Positions 1 to 11,402 of a DNA stretch of 29,954 bases are shown here, piece by piece. Under the pieces are notes generated by a model. It saw only the letters and a program-made list of their open reading frames with translations. It was not told the DNA's origin and did not search any database. Numbering within the stretch: the first letter of the stretch is position 1; the number at the start of each line of letters is the position of its first letter. The stretch covers positions 1-29,954 of the forward strand of contig RCNN01000385.1 in the NCBI GenBank assembly GCA_003667245.1. The letters are read 5' to 3'. The position numbers and the translations under genes were made by a program. This stretch comes from Heterostelium multicystogenum. Its lineage: Eukaryota; Evosea; Eumycetozoa; Acytosteliales; Acytosteliaceae.

Positions 1-767
1 CAAATCACTGCAGCCATACTCCAAAAGTCTGATCCAAACCCAGTTGACATCTGTGTCAGCCGTACCTGCAACACAACCACTGGTAACTTTGACCCAACTC
101 CAATCCAATGTTTGGACAGAGCCAACGAATGTTTGAACACACCTCGGTTGCAACTCAACTGTTGGATGTCAATACCACCCATTCTGTAATGATAACATTT
201 GTAATGTTCCCAAACCAATGCTCCAACGGTACATGTGTTCCACTTCAATGTGCTGACAGATCAAACGAATGTTTGGCCAGTTTGGGTTGTGATCCAGCAG
301 TTGGATGCAAGTACCAATCAACTTGCAATGATAATGTATGTAACGTCCGTGACCAATGTTCCAATGGTACCTGTGTTCCAAAATCATCATCAGATTGTGC
401 AATCGAATTGGATGGATTCGTCAACCCATGTAAGATCTACTCATGTGATGCCAATGGAGGTGGTTGCAAGTCTGAAGATAAGTGCAAGCCAAGCAGCAAC
501 CCATGTATCTTGACATCATGCAATGCCACCAGTGGTGAATGTATCAACACTGAAATTCCAGGTGACATCTGTGACTGTGGTTGTGGTGTTCTTCCAAACA
601 AATGTATGAGATCATTCTGTACCAGAGAGGGTGTTTGTCAACCAAAATACAGAAACGAAATCGACGACAACAACTTCTGCACCAACGATTTCTGTGATCC
701 ATGCACTGGTGTCATCACTCATGCTCCAGCTCCACAATGTTTAAGCTGTCAACAATGTTCTGCTTAA
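1..767 (+). CDS. Cys-rich extracellular-matrix protein (EcmA/EcmB-like), 3' end, frameshifted
   Basis: This is the C-terminal ~254 residues of a protein that starts outside the window; the stop is TAA at 765-767. It is built from ~24-residue Cys-rich units of the Dictyostelium repeat type (Pfam Dicty_CTDC), seen in pieces such as NPCKIYSCDANGGGC and NFCTNDFCDPCTGV. Before them are two longer Cys-rich units containing CNDN-C and QCSNGTCVP. In D. discoideum such proteins (EcmA, EcmB) are secreted into the slime sheath and stalk tube. The reading frame starts in frame 1, moves to frame 2 near 142-143 (extra C) and to frame 3 near 212-214 (extra A). Across both joins the repeat pattern continues (…NECLNT / LGC… / NQCSNGTC…), so I treat it as one gene. 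The two shifts are either assembly errors at short runs or real lesions. It ends in CQQCSA with no membrane segment. The 3' end is convergent with the next gene. Confidence 0.75.
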
Positions 768-1061
768 AATAGATAGATAGATATAAATTTTATTGAAATT
801 ATAGATATATTATTTTTCTTATTTATAATTGATCGAAATAATAAAATTAAGTATTCCATTTGATTACTCAAAACAGATAAAACACACTCATCATCATCAT
901 CACAATCATATGATTATTTCTTTGTGCTTTTTACAAAAAAAAAAGTTATATCTAAATTTTTTATTATAATTTGAAATCAATTATTTATTTATTTTTAGAT
1001 AATCATTTTGTTTAAGAGAGAGAGTGAGATATTATATATCTATTATTTATGTGATCTGAGT

Positions 1062-1971
1062 TTAAGCAGATGATTTGACAGTGAATTTTGGTAAAGTAGA
1101 TGATTTGGTGACAAATCCAAATGTGAATGTTTGACCAGCAGCAATCCATCCATAGGATGGCAATGTGAGATCACCATTTGGAAGAGTATCAATGTTCCAG
1201 ATTTGAGTTGGTTCAAAAGTTTTCGTGACCGAAGACCAAAGTTCTGATATCTTGGGAACCACTGTTCTTGATGATGACATCGTATTGAGTGAATTTGTCA
1301 GAACCAGTCATCCAGGTGTTCATAACCTTGAAATCAAAGCTGATTGATGATGGTGATCCAGTGGTACTTGAACCTGTGGTTGAAGTTGTGGTTGAGCTAC
1401 CAGTGGTTGAGGTTGTAGTGCTTGATTGACATGGTTCACCGAAGTAGATGGCTCCACATGATTCACGAATCTTCATCTGAAAAAAACATGGTAAATAATT
1501 TAATATTAAACTCATAATTTCATAATATAATAAAAGTTAACTTACTACTAAGGAAACGATTGAATTGTCAATCTTTAAAGTGAATGTATCTCCATGTTCT
1601 TCAACACAAACCATAGAAAAGAGAGAATTTCTAATTTGAACGGTAGCATTTGGGTGAATGTAAAATTCAGGAACAGAAACTACATTATCAGCAAGGTATG
1701 GTTGATATCTATTCTTTGAGTTGCAGGCGTAGTGGTCACTGCTGAGGACTTTGACATTATCCACAGGACGAATAATACCATTATCAGCTTTCATATTTCC
1801 TTTGAAATTGATATGAACACCTTCACTTGAGAGTCCACCAGCTGACATCACTAGACATTTTCCAGATTGGGCAGCATTTAAATATTGAGTTAATTTTGGT
1901 TTACAATCGACATATCCGGCTGAGACCATTCCGATTGTTGCCAACAATAATACAAAGGCTGCAATTCTCAT
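1062..1971 (-). CDS. Secreted cellulose-binding (CBM49) protein with a six-Cys N-terminal domain, frameshifted
   Basis: Two exons, 1546-1971 and 1062-1476, flank a 69-bp intron with donor GTAAGT and acceptor TTTTCAG, joined in phase 0; about 279 residues after correction. Residues 1-18 are a clear signal peptide (MRIAAFVLLLATIGMVSA). Residues ~20-160 form a domain I do not recognise, with Cys at 23, 39, 83, 122, 149 and 158. Then comes a Ser/Thr/Gly linker (TTTSTTGSS repeats, ~160-184). The C-terminal ~95 residues look like a CBM49 cellulose-binding module: MNTWMTGSDKFTQYDVIIKN, PTQIWNIDTL, and LPSYGWIAAGQTFTFGF. Between 1215 and 1255 the frame changes by one extra base, most simply at the 4-base runs at 1215-1223, leaving premature stops in either single frame. 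The protein probably sits in the cellulose-rich sheath, stalk or spore wall. The role of the N-terminal domain is unknown. Confidence 0.75.
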
Positions 1972-3524
1972 TTTAATTTTATAAATGAATAGATAGATAA
2001 ATTAATAGTTGTTTTAAAATGTTAATATATTATTGTTATATATGTAATTTTATATATTTGATATTTTGCTGATATTATTTGATGATTTAAATAACTTGAT
2101 TTGATTTAGTATTTATAGAGGATTTACAAGTAGTAGATCCATACATGGTATTTCTAAAAAAGGAAATTAGTTTATGATCACTTGTTATGACTCTAATACA
2201 GGGGAGCTGAGTTTTCCAGAACAACGAAAAAACTAGTTAAAATCAATTAAAACATCGGATTTAGGGTTTGCCAAATTAAATTAAATAGGGGTCATATGTG
2301 ATAAAAACAACAGTTTTATACTGTTTTTTTCAACAACTTAACCTAGTTTTCTGTTTTTTAGGTTCCAATGATCTGATTGATTGGGTGTAATCTATTAGAA
2401 ACTTAAAACAACATGTAATAACAATAAAGTCAAAGAAAAAGATATCGTTATCCATAAGAAGCAAAAGATCGGCTCTTACCATTAAGAAAGTCAACCAAAA
2501 GATAATTCACTGAAGTAATACAAAACCAAATACCAAATCAAAATAATTTATATTGCTATCATCATTGTTTACTTTAGTCATTCTGAGTCTTTAAATATTT
2601 CAAAATACATATTAAAGAACGAAGTAAGATCACATTTGTTCTTTTATTAATGATATTGCTTCGACTATTCTAATAATTCAGTAGTTGAATACTTGAGCTA
2701 TCTACTTAAAAATATCCATCACAAAATTGATCTGCATATTTACCTAAAATTTATAGGCTTTTTTTTTGATTAAGGATCATAACAATTAAAGGGTTAATTA
2801 AATGAAAGAATTGTTAAAAAAATACAAAACCAGTATTTTATTTTTCATCAATGTTCTAAATTGGTCTTTGTATCTCTTTAAACACAGTGATACGGTTCAT
2901 TTTTTAGGTCAAGATGTAGACTCCTTTACGAAAGAACAAATATCTTAAAGTCGTAACATTTATATTAGTTTGAGGTTATATATCGATTCATATTCGATAT
3001 TTTAAATAGGAATGGTGTAAATGTTGAAAATACAAACTATGTCGATATAGTCATGCCATTGGGTTTACATCCTTATTTCAATACTCAGTCTTGGTTTCAA
3101 TTATGATACCCATTTTAAAGATTCTTTGTAAAATTATGTTAAAAAACAAAACAAATACATTTGGGAAAAACTAGAGAAATTCACTCAATCTTTTTGATTA
3201 TACCCATAATAAAAAAACCATGATAATGAAGAATGATCATTTAACAGTTGTATAATAATAGTCCAAATGGGAATTGGCCGATCATCTTAATATTAATTTG
3301 TAGACTCCTGCTTAGAATCAAACAGTGGAATTATTCAGTCGAATATTTCATAAATTAAACAAGTATAAGATGATCAAGATACCTTTCCTTTTAAATCTTT
3401 TATAAACTCTCGATTAGTATTGCCAAATATCGTATTTCATTTAAAATCTATCTTGATATTAATAGACTGATTATTCAAATAATTAGAAAAAGGAGAAAAT
3501 ATAGAATTAGAAGAACAAGATCAT
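1972..3524. other. Intergenic A/T-rich spacer
   Basis: About 1.55 kb between the starts/ends of two minus-strand genes. It should hold the promoter of the CBM49 gene near 1972-2150 and the 3' flank of the EF-hand gene. I see no open reading frame of note, no tRNA-like T-loop and no repeat array. ACCCATAA at 3202-3209 resembles the Dictyostelium upstream sequence element (DUSE) of small RNA genes, but no obvious stem-forming RNA follows at the expected distance. Confidence 0.5.
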
Positions 3525-4151
3525 TTATTTATAATGGTTAACAATTTGTTTAGAATTTGGAATTTTTTTGTTTATGAATTTTAATTTGATTTCATTCAAA
3601 GTGATTGTTCCAGATTTGTCTAAGTCTATTGCTGAGAATAGACTAATTGCTCTTCTGAGTGCATTTTGTGGACTATCTCCTTTGTTCAAATAGAAATCCT
3701 CAACCTCCTCAAAGGTGATGGTCTTATCCTTATCAGAATCGAAATTCTCATAAAGGTTTTTGATTTCATTTTGCATTTCCTAACATATTTTAATATAATT
3801 AATACTTGGATTTATAAAATTATAGTTTAATTTACTTACAGCTTCCAATGAGGACTTCTTGAATTTGTTGGTATTCAATCTAATTTCATTAACAGAAATT
3901 TTTCCATCACCATCGATATCGAATTGTTTAATAATGCTCTGTGCTACGGCCTCTGGTTTCTTGTTGCCTGAAGCTTTTAGTTTCTCAACAATCTCTTCAT
4001 AGGTAACCTATTATACATATAAAAGAAAAATTAGTGTTTATTTGTATTTGATAAGTGGAAATATACTTACAATTCCGCTCTTGTCATTATCAAATTTGTC
4101 TAGGAACTTTTGGACACTTTCATCAATTTCCTCTCTTGTATTTTCAAACAT
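3525..4151 (-). CDS. Four-EF-hand calcium-binding protein (CBP family-like)
   Basis: Three exons (4071-4151, 3840-4007, 3525-3779) encode 167 residues; the introns are 63 and 60 bp with GTAAGT donors and TAG acceptors, both in phase 0. Four EF-hand loops are visible: DNDKSGIVTYEE (21-32), DIDGDGKISVNE (~57-68), DSDKDKTITFEE and DLDKSGTITLNE. Loop 3 has Lys in place of the conserved Gly at position 6, so its affinity may be reduced; the others keep the canonical Asp/Ser/Glu ligands. Intron 1 cuts inside loop 1 after its seventh residue. Length and architecture match the small dictyostelid calcium-binding proteins (CBP1-4 type, ~156-170 aa), which act as cytosolic calcium sensors or buffers in development. 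No signal peptide or membrane segment is present. The specific paralogue cannot be assigned by eye. Confidence 0.9.
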
Positions 4152-4720
4152 TTTAGAAATTCCTTAGTAATTATTAATGTAAATGATTTATGTATATAGG
4201 ATTGTAGTTAAATATTTTACTTCAGTTTCTATGCAGCCACTATTTATACTTTTTTAATCAATGATTAATTTAATCAATTGATTAAACCAATAAAATAGAG
4301 CATTTATTAAGAGAATATGTAACAACTTTAATACCACTATTACAATGGTTCATTAAATTCACACATGACCAAATTACAAATTTTAATTAACTCTGCTAAA
4401 ACTCATAAAATTTTGGGGAAGTTCTAATGTGGGCTTTCCATTTTAAATCACAACTCTAAATATATCTTGATCATGAAAATTACATTTAATATGCAGTATG
4501 GTAGTGGGATTAATGGGGAATAAATTTTATCATTTCTTTATTTAATGGATCATGATTAATATATTTATATTTCCTCCATTCATACTTTTTTTGGAACAAA
4601 TCTGGTGAAGATTTGATTTATAATAAAATTTGTTGTTTTATCACATTTACATAATCAATGAGCTTTATTAATTAAGCTGAGCAAACAACCGGTCTTGTGT
4701 TCACCCTAATTTTGATTTGG
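4152..4720. other. Intergenic spacer with EF-hand gene promoter
   Basis: About 570 bp between the start of the EF-hand gene and the 3' end of the ankyrin gene. It contains an 18-bp perfect palindrome at 4269-4286, about 120 bp upstream of the EF-hand start codon. Otherwise it is plain A/T-rich DNA with no ORF. Confidence 0.5.
4269..4286. repeat. 18-bp perfect palindrome in EF-hand gene promoter
   Basis: TTTAATCAATTGATTAAA reads identically on both strands. It lies ~118-135 bp upstream of the minus-strand start codon at 4151, and a partial copy (AATCAATGATTAA) precedes it. A dimeric regulator site is possible, but such palindromes also arise by chance in DNA this A/T-rich. Confidence 0.4.
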
Positions 4721-6985
4721 CTATGCTTCTTTTTCATTTATTTTTGATTGTTTAATAAGATAGGCACTCTTCATTTTATGTAAGTATGATTTTATATTTT
4801 GATTATCTCTTTTGGCTGCTGAAGAAATAGCCTGTTCCATATTACCTTCGGTGCGATTTTCGACCAAAAACTTTACCACTTCGAAATGATTGTTTTTAAC
4901 TGCTTTCTTTAACGCTGATTTGGTGCAACCTGCATTCTTATGATGTAGATACTCCACTATTTCCATGTAGCCATTGGATGCAGCAAAATCCATTGAATCT
5001 GTAGATCCTACTATATTGTGATTTTCCATGAGATAAATAAGTACTATGAAGTTTCCAGAGATTGCACTGGTATCTACTGCGCTCGAAGAGCATTCTATTG
5101 ATTTACAATTTTGGAAAAGGTACTGTACAACATGTAGGTGGCCCTTTATACATGCAAAATCAAATGGATTGTTGGCATGTAATGACTTTTGGTCATTGAA
5201 TTTGTTTAAAAGGTATTGCAGCATTTCAATCGATCCTTGACCACTAACATAGCAGATTGCATCTGCATTAAAACCCTCAGTTCTATTATCACATAAGAAC
5301 TTGACTATTTCGTAATGACGATTGGCAGCTGCCAATGCAACTGCTTTCTTTGAGAATCCAATATGGTCCTGATTGTAGTGCACCCATTTTACCATTTCCA
5401 ATTGACCATGTTTTGCAGCTTTGTCATGTAAACACCTGTTGAAAACTGCTAGCCTATTATCATGTATATACTGAACTATATCCATAAAACCAGACTTTGC
5501 TGCCATTCGTAGTACAAATGTCCAGTCTTCATAGAGTCTTTTTTCGACAGATATATAGAGTATTATGTTGAGGTGACCTCCTATTGCCGCCTCCTCAAGA
5601 GCACTTCTAATACCTGTGATCCAGTATAATTTCTCGTATAGATACTTTACTACCTCATAGTTTCCTCGACGAGCAGCATTGATAATCGCATTTCCGCTAC
5701 ATAGTACAACTCTATTACTTGCTAGATATTCAATGACATTGAGGTGATTGTTCTTAGCTGCGCCATCAATGGCGTTACTTGATGCAGGGATTCTAATTTC
5801 ATCCAACCATTTCACTATGTCCAATCTTCCATATGTAGCTGCAGTGTCCATCACTTTGTGATTAAAAGAACTATATCCAACATCAATCAGGGATTTCAGA
5901 AACTCCAGCCGTCCTTCTTTCGCCATTGCCTCTAAGAAATTGACGGATAGACGATTTATCTTTTTATTTTGGTGTAGCCACTGAATGATACTGTAGTTAC
6001 TGCAGACGTTCAGAATATTGACGATATCAGGGCTGTCAAAGAATTCTACTTTATTATATAGCCATTCAATGATATCCAGACGACCACGCTTTGCTGGATT
6101 TATCAGTGCCACAGCTTTGCATTTACGAAAACCTTTTGCGTAGAGCCAATCCATCACATGGATTTGACAAGATTCAGCTGCCAACGTCAGCAAATAGGAA
6201 TAATCACACTCCATATTATTGTAAAGCCATTCTATTATATCCAAGTGGCCTCCTCTTATTGCAGCTGTCATTGTATTTTGATTTAAATTTGACAAGTCTG
6301 ATGCCACGATAGCTTTCGCATCATTCTTTTTGATCATATCCTCAGTCTTTTTTCTCTTTTTACTTTCCGATCGTGGACTATCTGTTTCCATCGCCATTGA
6401 GCACAGGCTCAGCTCCTCTTGATCATCTATGCTTGCAAAATCATGAATCGATTGAACATGAGATAAAAGAAACTGCAAAATCGAAAGGTGACCATGGAGT
6501 GCTGCATTTTGAATGGCTGTGATGATACCACCATGCTGTTTCAGTCGCTTTGCATTTAGATAAAGATATTTGACACACTCTAGCTGGCCACCAGCAGCAC
6601 TGTAGCTGATCTCTGAGCCACTGAATATAAAATCAAAAGTGTACTCTGTGCTCAACCGATAGAACAATCCCATGATTTGTTTATGTCCTCTTTGAGCTGC
6701 TATTTCAGTAAAGTAGCCTTTTCTTTTTGACTTCATTCTGAGCTGATGCTTCAATAGCATTGCGTCACTCTCACATATAAGTTCATACAAGCCAAAGTAC
6801 ACCATTGTCCGGAGCGAAAGATACAAGGTAGACCATGTAAAATACTTTTGTCTCAGCGGAGACAGATACCTGTGAATAGCTCTGACCTCTGCAAATATCT
6901 TTCTTCTTAAATACAGATCATTGATGACCAGCTTTAAAATATGAAACAATCTGTTGTTGTGATCATCGTCATTATTGACCAACAT
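4721..6985 (-). CDS. Ankyrin-repeat protein, 754 aa
   Basis: One uninterrupted exon. Residues 1-~85 form a helical non-ankyrin head (NRLFHILKLVINDLYLRRKIF…). From ~90 to ~740 there are roughly 18 degenerate ankyrin units of ~30-35 residues; the clearest include AAIRGGHLDIIEWLYNN, AATYGRLDIVKWLDE, AARRGNYEVVKYLYEK, AAKHGQLEMVKWVHYN and AASNGYMEIVEYLHH. A basic patch KKRKK (209-213) lies in a ~60-residue charged insert between repeats and could be a nuclear localisation signal. There is no signal peptide, kinase or F-box that I can see. Large families of such single-exon ankyrin proteins with a short helical head occur in dictyostelid genomes and mostly lack known function; they presumably act as protein-binding scaffolds. 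Unlike several neighbours, the frame is intact over 2.26 kb. Confidence 0.9.
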   Translation of the reverse strand: MLVNNDDDHNNRLFHILKLVINDLYLRRKIFAEVRAIHRYLSPLRQKYFTWSTLYLSLRTMVYFGLYELICESDAMLLKHQLRMKSKRKGYFTEIAAQRGHKQIMGLFYRLSTEYTFDFIFSGSEISYSAAGGQLECVKYLYLNAKRLKQHGGIITAIQNAALHGHLSILQFLLSHVQSIHDFASIDDQEELSLCSMAMETDSPRSESKKRKKTEDMIKKNDAKAIVASDLSNLNQNTMTAAIRGGHLDIIEWLYNNMECDYSYLLTLAAESCQIHVMDWLYAKGFRKCKAVALINPAKRGRLDIIEWLYNKVEFFDSPDIVNILNVCSNYSIIQWLHQNKKINRLSVNFLEAMAKEGRLEFLKSLIDVGYSSFNHKVMDTAATYGRLDIVKWLDEIRIPASSNAIDGAAKNNHLNVIEYLASNRVVLCSGNAIINAARRGNYEVVKYLYEKLYWITGIRSALEEAAIGGHLNIILYISVEKRLYEDWTFVLRMAAKSGFMDIVQYIHDNRLAVFNRCLHDKAAKHGQLEMVKWVHYNQDHIGFSKKAVALAAANRHYEIVKFLCDNRTEGFNADAICYVSGQGSIEMLQYLLNKFNDQKSLHANNPFDFACIKGHLHVVQYLFQNCKSIECSSSAVDTSAISGNFIVLIYLMENHNIVGSTDSMDFAASNGYMEIVEYLHHKNAGCTKSALKKAVKNNHFEVVKFLVENRTEGNMEQAISSAAKRDNQNIKSYLHKMKSAYLIKQSKINEKEA

Positions 6986-7295
6986 AGTTGTATTTGATTA
7001 TAGATGTAAAATGAAAATAGGTGTACAATGTTTTGTGGAAGTAAACCGGGACAAGATGTCCTTAGCAATTCTCACTGTTTTTTTTTTTGTTTTTTGAAAT
7101 TTGTGACAATCTGATTTGGGGTTTCCAAAGGCAATGATCGAGATAATATAATTGTCCAAACACAGCTCATTAAATTTAGGACTAATAGAATAATTTAGAT
7201 TTACAACATATAAAGTTTATTAATTATTATATAAAAAACCTAGCTGGATATATTTGGTTGGATCTTTTTGAGAGGAGCGGATAAATCATTGATAT
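6986..7295. other. Short intergenic spacer
   Basis: About 310 bp between the ankyrin start codon and the stop of the coiled-coil gene. It has a T-run at 7079-7088 and A/T-rich sequence, with no ORF or RNA gene seen. It should carry the ankyrin promoter and the coiled-coil gene's 3' UTR. Confidence 0.5.
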
Positions 7296-10200
7296 TTATC
7301 TACTTGTATTTATTTCATTTTCTATGGTGTTTGGTGACTTATAAGATTTTGGTTCTAGTGGAACTTCTGGAATAGGGATATTATTTTCTTGTAATAAAAT
7401 TTTGATTGTTTTGTTCTCGGATGTTAATCTGCTTGCTTCGTTACCCAGCACCTCTACATCATCCTGTGTACAAATTTGAATTAATAGGGTGTTTGTCAAG
7501 CTTGACGTTAAATCAACTTACTGATAATTGAATATTCTTTAAAATGTATTCTTGTAGCATGGTCTCCATTTTCTGGACCATTTCAGCAACGAGAGTGGGG
7601 TCGTTGTTTCTCCAAAATGAACCAAGTGCTCCACCCTTCAAACGTCTCGATTTCTCATCACTGGATGTTGCTTTTCCAAGTTGAGTCTTGGAAATGTAAA
7701 ATCTAACTACTTTGTTTTTCTTTTCAATATCTTGATTCAGTAAAAGTACATTTTCTTCGAGAGCTCTAATCTTCTCTTCTAGCTTGTATTTTTCAGTGCC
7801 CAGCTCACCCAACTTTCTACCCATAACCTCAATGTCCATCTTCAATGATTCGACGCTTGCTTCCTTTCCTTTACTAGCACTGTTTCCAATGTCTCTTCCA
7901 CTGTTGCCTAACATTGTGATGTTTGGTGAGAGTGACTTTGGTGTGGACTGTCCTGATGATGCAGAAAGTGGAATACCCTGTGACATTGTACGGAGATGTC
8001 CTGTTCTACTTGGTGTCTGTAGCGGTGTGGTTGGCAATGATATGCTATTAGCTGACTGTGACATCAATGGTGAAGAAGTAGGAGTAGTTGGAATACTATT
8101 TGCTGACTGTGTTAAAAGATTTACCGATGATCTCTCCTTTGATAACTCCGATTTAAGATCTTTAATCTGATAAACATGTTAGGTAAAGAATCAACTTAAA
8201 TCAAATACTTATGCTTACCATCTTATTTGTCTTTTTCTCTGATATTTTCTTTTCAGTTTCTGCGTCAGCCAAAGCAACTTCAAGTTTTGCAACCTTTGCA
8301 ACTGCTTCATCATGATCCAACTTTAACTTTTCCAATTGTGGTACCAAAAGTTGCAGATTATCGTTAGATGCTTCAAGTTCCTCAATCTTTTCTCTGGCCT
8401 CTGTATATGTTTGGTTCAATTCTAATAAATTAACAAAACAATTAGTTCTAAATTTCCACAGAAATTCGTATGATAATATTTCTTACCATCAAAATCGACT
8501 AATCTTTTGTTGGCTTCTCCTAATGATTCTTCCAATTGTTGGAGCTTATCAGATTTTTCTTGAATCTCTTTCTGTAACTGGCTGATTGTTTCGTTGAGTT
8601 GGCTGTTTGTGGATTCCATTTCCTGTTTGCTACGCTCAGTTTGTTGGAGTTGTTCATTTGTTTCCTCTAGCTGCTTGGTCAAACTCTTATTTTGATTCTC
8701 AGATTCTTCAAACTCTGAATTAAGCTTATTATAACGCTCAGTAAGTGAATCCAAGGTGCTTCTCTCACGTGACAATTTCTCATCTGCCTTCTTCATCTGA
8801 CTGTTGATGGATTCGGAAGCTGATTGTAAATCCTTGATTTCAGTATTACGCTTTTCCAACTCAGTTTCCAAGCGATCATTGTCTCCTTTAACACTTGAAT
8901 TTCCTCTCCCTTAGACTCTATCAATGTATCTTTTATAGCAAGATCGTCAGACACTGTCTTCAAGGTTTGTGCATACTCATCTCTTGCCATTTTATAAATA
9001 TTCGATTGATCATTAGAGTCTGAAACCTTTGACTCGTATATGGTCCTATAGTATTGTAAGATTAGAACTCACACTCACAATAATTAGAGCCTGTACAACT
9101 TACTTTTGTTCCTTCATTTGATTTTGAAGTTGGACCACATTTTCTTTCTCCAACATAATCTGTGTATTAAGATTGGTTATCGTATTCTCAAGATCCTTTC
9201 TCTTATTTGACATTGCTTCAATGTCAGAGTTTAGTGTATTAATATCGCCAGTAAGCTTCTTTATGTCGCCTGCCAATCTCTCTTCAATCTTGACACGATT
9301 CACCTCAGCGGCAAGGAGCTTCTCCTGATACTCCTTGATTGTAGTGTTCAGAGTTTCAATACTCTGTTGATATTCTTTGTTCTCATTCTGTTGTCTCTGA
9401 GATTTAGAGTCAATTTCTTTGATTTGCTCCATCAATCCTTTGATAGTTTCTCTTAACTTTGATTTTTCCTTCTCCTCTTCAGCATTGAAAACAGGTTCAC
9501 CAAGTGGATGGAATATTACAGGCTTATTCTTTACTACCTGCTGCTGTGATTGTTGTTGCTGCTGTGCCTGTAATTGTTGTTGTGTCTGTAATTGTTCTCC
9601 AACTTCTCTTGAATATTAGAATAGATCTCATCAATCTTTGATCTAATTTGATTCTGCATATTGAAAAATATTAGTCTTAACTCAATCAGAAAATTTTTGT
9701 ACTATTCCAATATACCTTAATTTCCTCTTTATCCTCGATACTCCATAGCTCGTTATTTTCCAATAGGTCTAATATATTTTGTTTATCGAATAACTGTTGA
9801 TTTGATTGCTGATGTTGGGCAATAAGCTCAGTCATTGAAGCCAAGTTTGGACTAGAACTTCCACTTGCTTCCAAATTGCTAGAATTATCTGCTGTTGCAT
9901 CACTGGAAGGCACCTGACTGGCACCACTAGACTTCAAAGACTCAACTGTATTCTCCAACTCCTCCTTTGAGCAAATCAACTCTGCAATCTCAACCTGTAG
10001 ACGTCTGTTGGTGGATTGTTGCTCCTCAACCTTCATAACATAAGATTGCATATCCTTTTTCAATAAAAGCATCTCATCCTCTAATTGCTTATTAGTTTCA
10101 AACAAACTTTTGATATTATGTTTAAGAGCTTCACTCTGTATCAGTCATCGCAATAAGAAAAAATCGTTAGTTTCTAGCTAGCATGCCGTCTTCTCAATCG

Positions 10201-10567
10201 ACTACCTACTTGAGTTAAATGATCTTGCTGAATCTGTTGTATCGATCTCTTCAAAGATTCATTTTCTTCGCTCAACTCTGACACCTTGTTCTTCTGGGAC
10301 ATGATACCAGACAATGAAAATCCCTTCTTCTTTGGAGTATTCTCATTTTCTAGTGATTCAATCTGTTCTCTCTGAATCTTTAGCTCTTTAGATAATATTA
10401 ATAAAGCAATTAGTAAGAAGCTTCAGAAAGCACCATAGGTCCACTGCCCACAACATACCAGATTGTAATTTCTTCTCTCTTTCGGTTGATTCATACTTGT
10501 ATCTCTTCAACTCGATCAACTGCTCCTGTAAAAGATTGAAATCCTCTTCACTAATGACACCACTCAT
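7296..10567 (-). CDS. Long coiled-coil protein with CCDC186/CCCP-1-like C-terminus, two frameshifts
   Basis: I infer eight exons: 10459-10567, 10210-10385, 9716-10135, 9104-9653, 8487-9045, 8219-8421, 7522-8166 and 7296-7463. Introns are 52-74 bp with GTAAGT/GTATGT donors and AG acceptors, and all phases agree. The product is ~943 residues, close to human CCDC186 (~900). Nearly the whole length is heptad coiled coil, broken by a Gln-rich stretch (QQQLQAQQQQQSQQQ) in exon 4 and a Ser/Thr/Pro segment (~690-780). The C-terminal block (~823-915), KNKVVRFYISKTQLG…LKGGALGS…LQEYILKNIQLS, resembles the conserved end of CCDC186/CCCP-1, a RAB2-binding Golgi coiled-coil protein involved in vesicle maturation. 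Two single-base losses are needed: near 9592-9610 in exon 4 and at 8881-8890 in exon 5. The start MSGVISEEDF gives the longest consistent model. Family assignment is from motif memory; a generic golgin is the alternative. Confidence 0.65.
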
Positions 10568-10931
10568 TCTTTACTTATAATAGATAGATATGTCTGAGAT
10601 CTTATATCTATATATCTAAATAAACAACTAAAATCTAACTAACTACCAAACCTAAACTAACTAACAAACTAACAAACAATCTAATGAATCAATCTATTTA
10701 ATTAATTAGATCGTCGATCAATCATAAATATCTTTAGAAGTTGTAGTAGTAGTAGTAATAATAATATTTTATTTTAAATAAAAACAACAACAACAATAGT
10801 TAGGTGGAACTAATTTAATTATTTATTACTTTTATAAGTTTAGTTGTTTGGTATTATAATAATAATAATTTTGCAGCAATGTCTGCATGAATCATTGTTT
10901 TTGCTTTTTCTTTTTTGCTGATAGTTTTCAT

Positions 10932-11034
10932 ACCCATAAACATCAAAACAATAGATTCCACACCACCATGGTTGTGTTGTTTTTTGCAAATTAAAAATAA
11001 ATAAGGTGATTTTAGTCAACTAATCCATTTGCAA
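10932..11034 (+). ncRNA. Speculative DUSE-driven small RNA (stem-closed, ~51 nt)
   Basis: ACCCATAA at 10932-10939 matches the dictyostelid upstream element found ~60 bp before many small non-coding RNA genes. About 52 bp from its first base begins TTGCAAAT (10984-10991), whose exact reverse complement ATTTGCAA ends at 11034. Together they would enclose a 51-nt RNA closed by an 8-bp end stem, the size and shape of dictyostelid Class I RNAs. The 11-nt Class I motif (CCTTACAGCAA as I recall it) is absent, so this is only a weak candidate. Confidence 0.15.
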
Positions 11035-11320
11035 GTATCCAATTTTTTTATTTTGGTACTAATAAAAATTTAATTCCATTTGTTTGATAAAACAATAAAC
11101 ACAAATACACACCTCTCACATCACTAACTACACAGACGATTTCATTCATTGGCATTACCACCCAGCTACAATACTAAAATACCATGACAGCGATTCAAGT
11201 TGTCCACTAGCAAAAGAAACATCAAAAATCAAGTATTATTATCTAATCCCCATTTTAAAAGAGATAAATCATCAATTATTTAAATACACCAATCTTATAA
11301 TTATAATTATATTAATCAAT

Positions 11321-11321
11321 A

Positions 11322-11402
<81 letters not shown>

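Noticed and set aside
3202..3300. ACCCATAA as a small-RNA promoter
   Set aside because: No end-closing stem or known RNA motif found 50-120 bp downstream.
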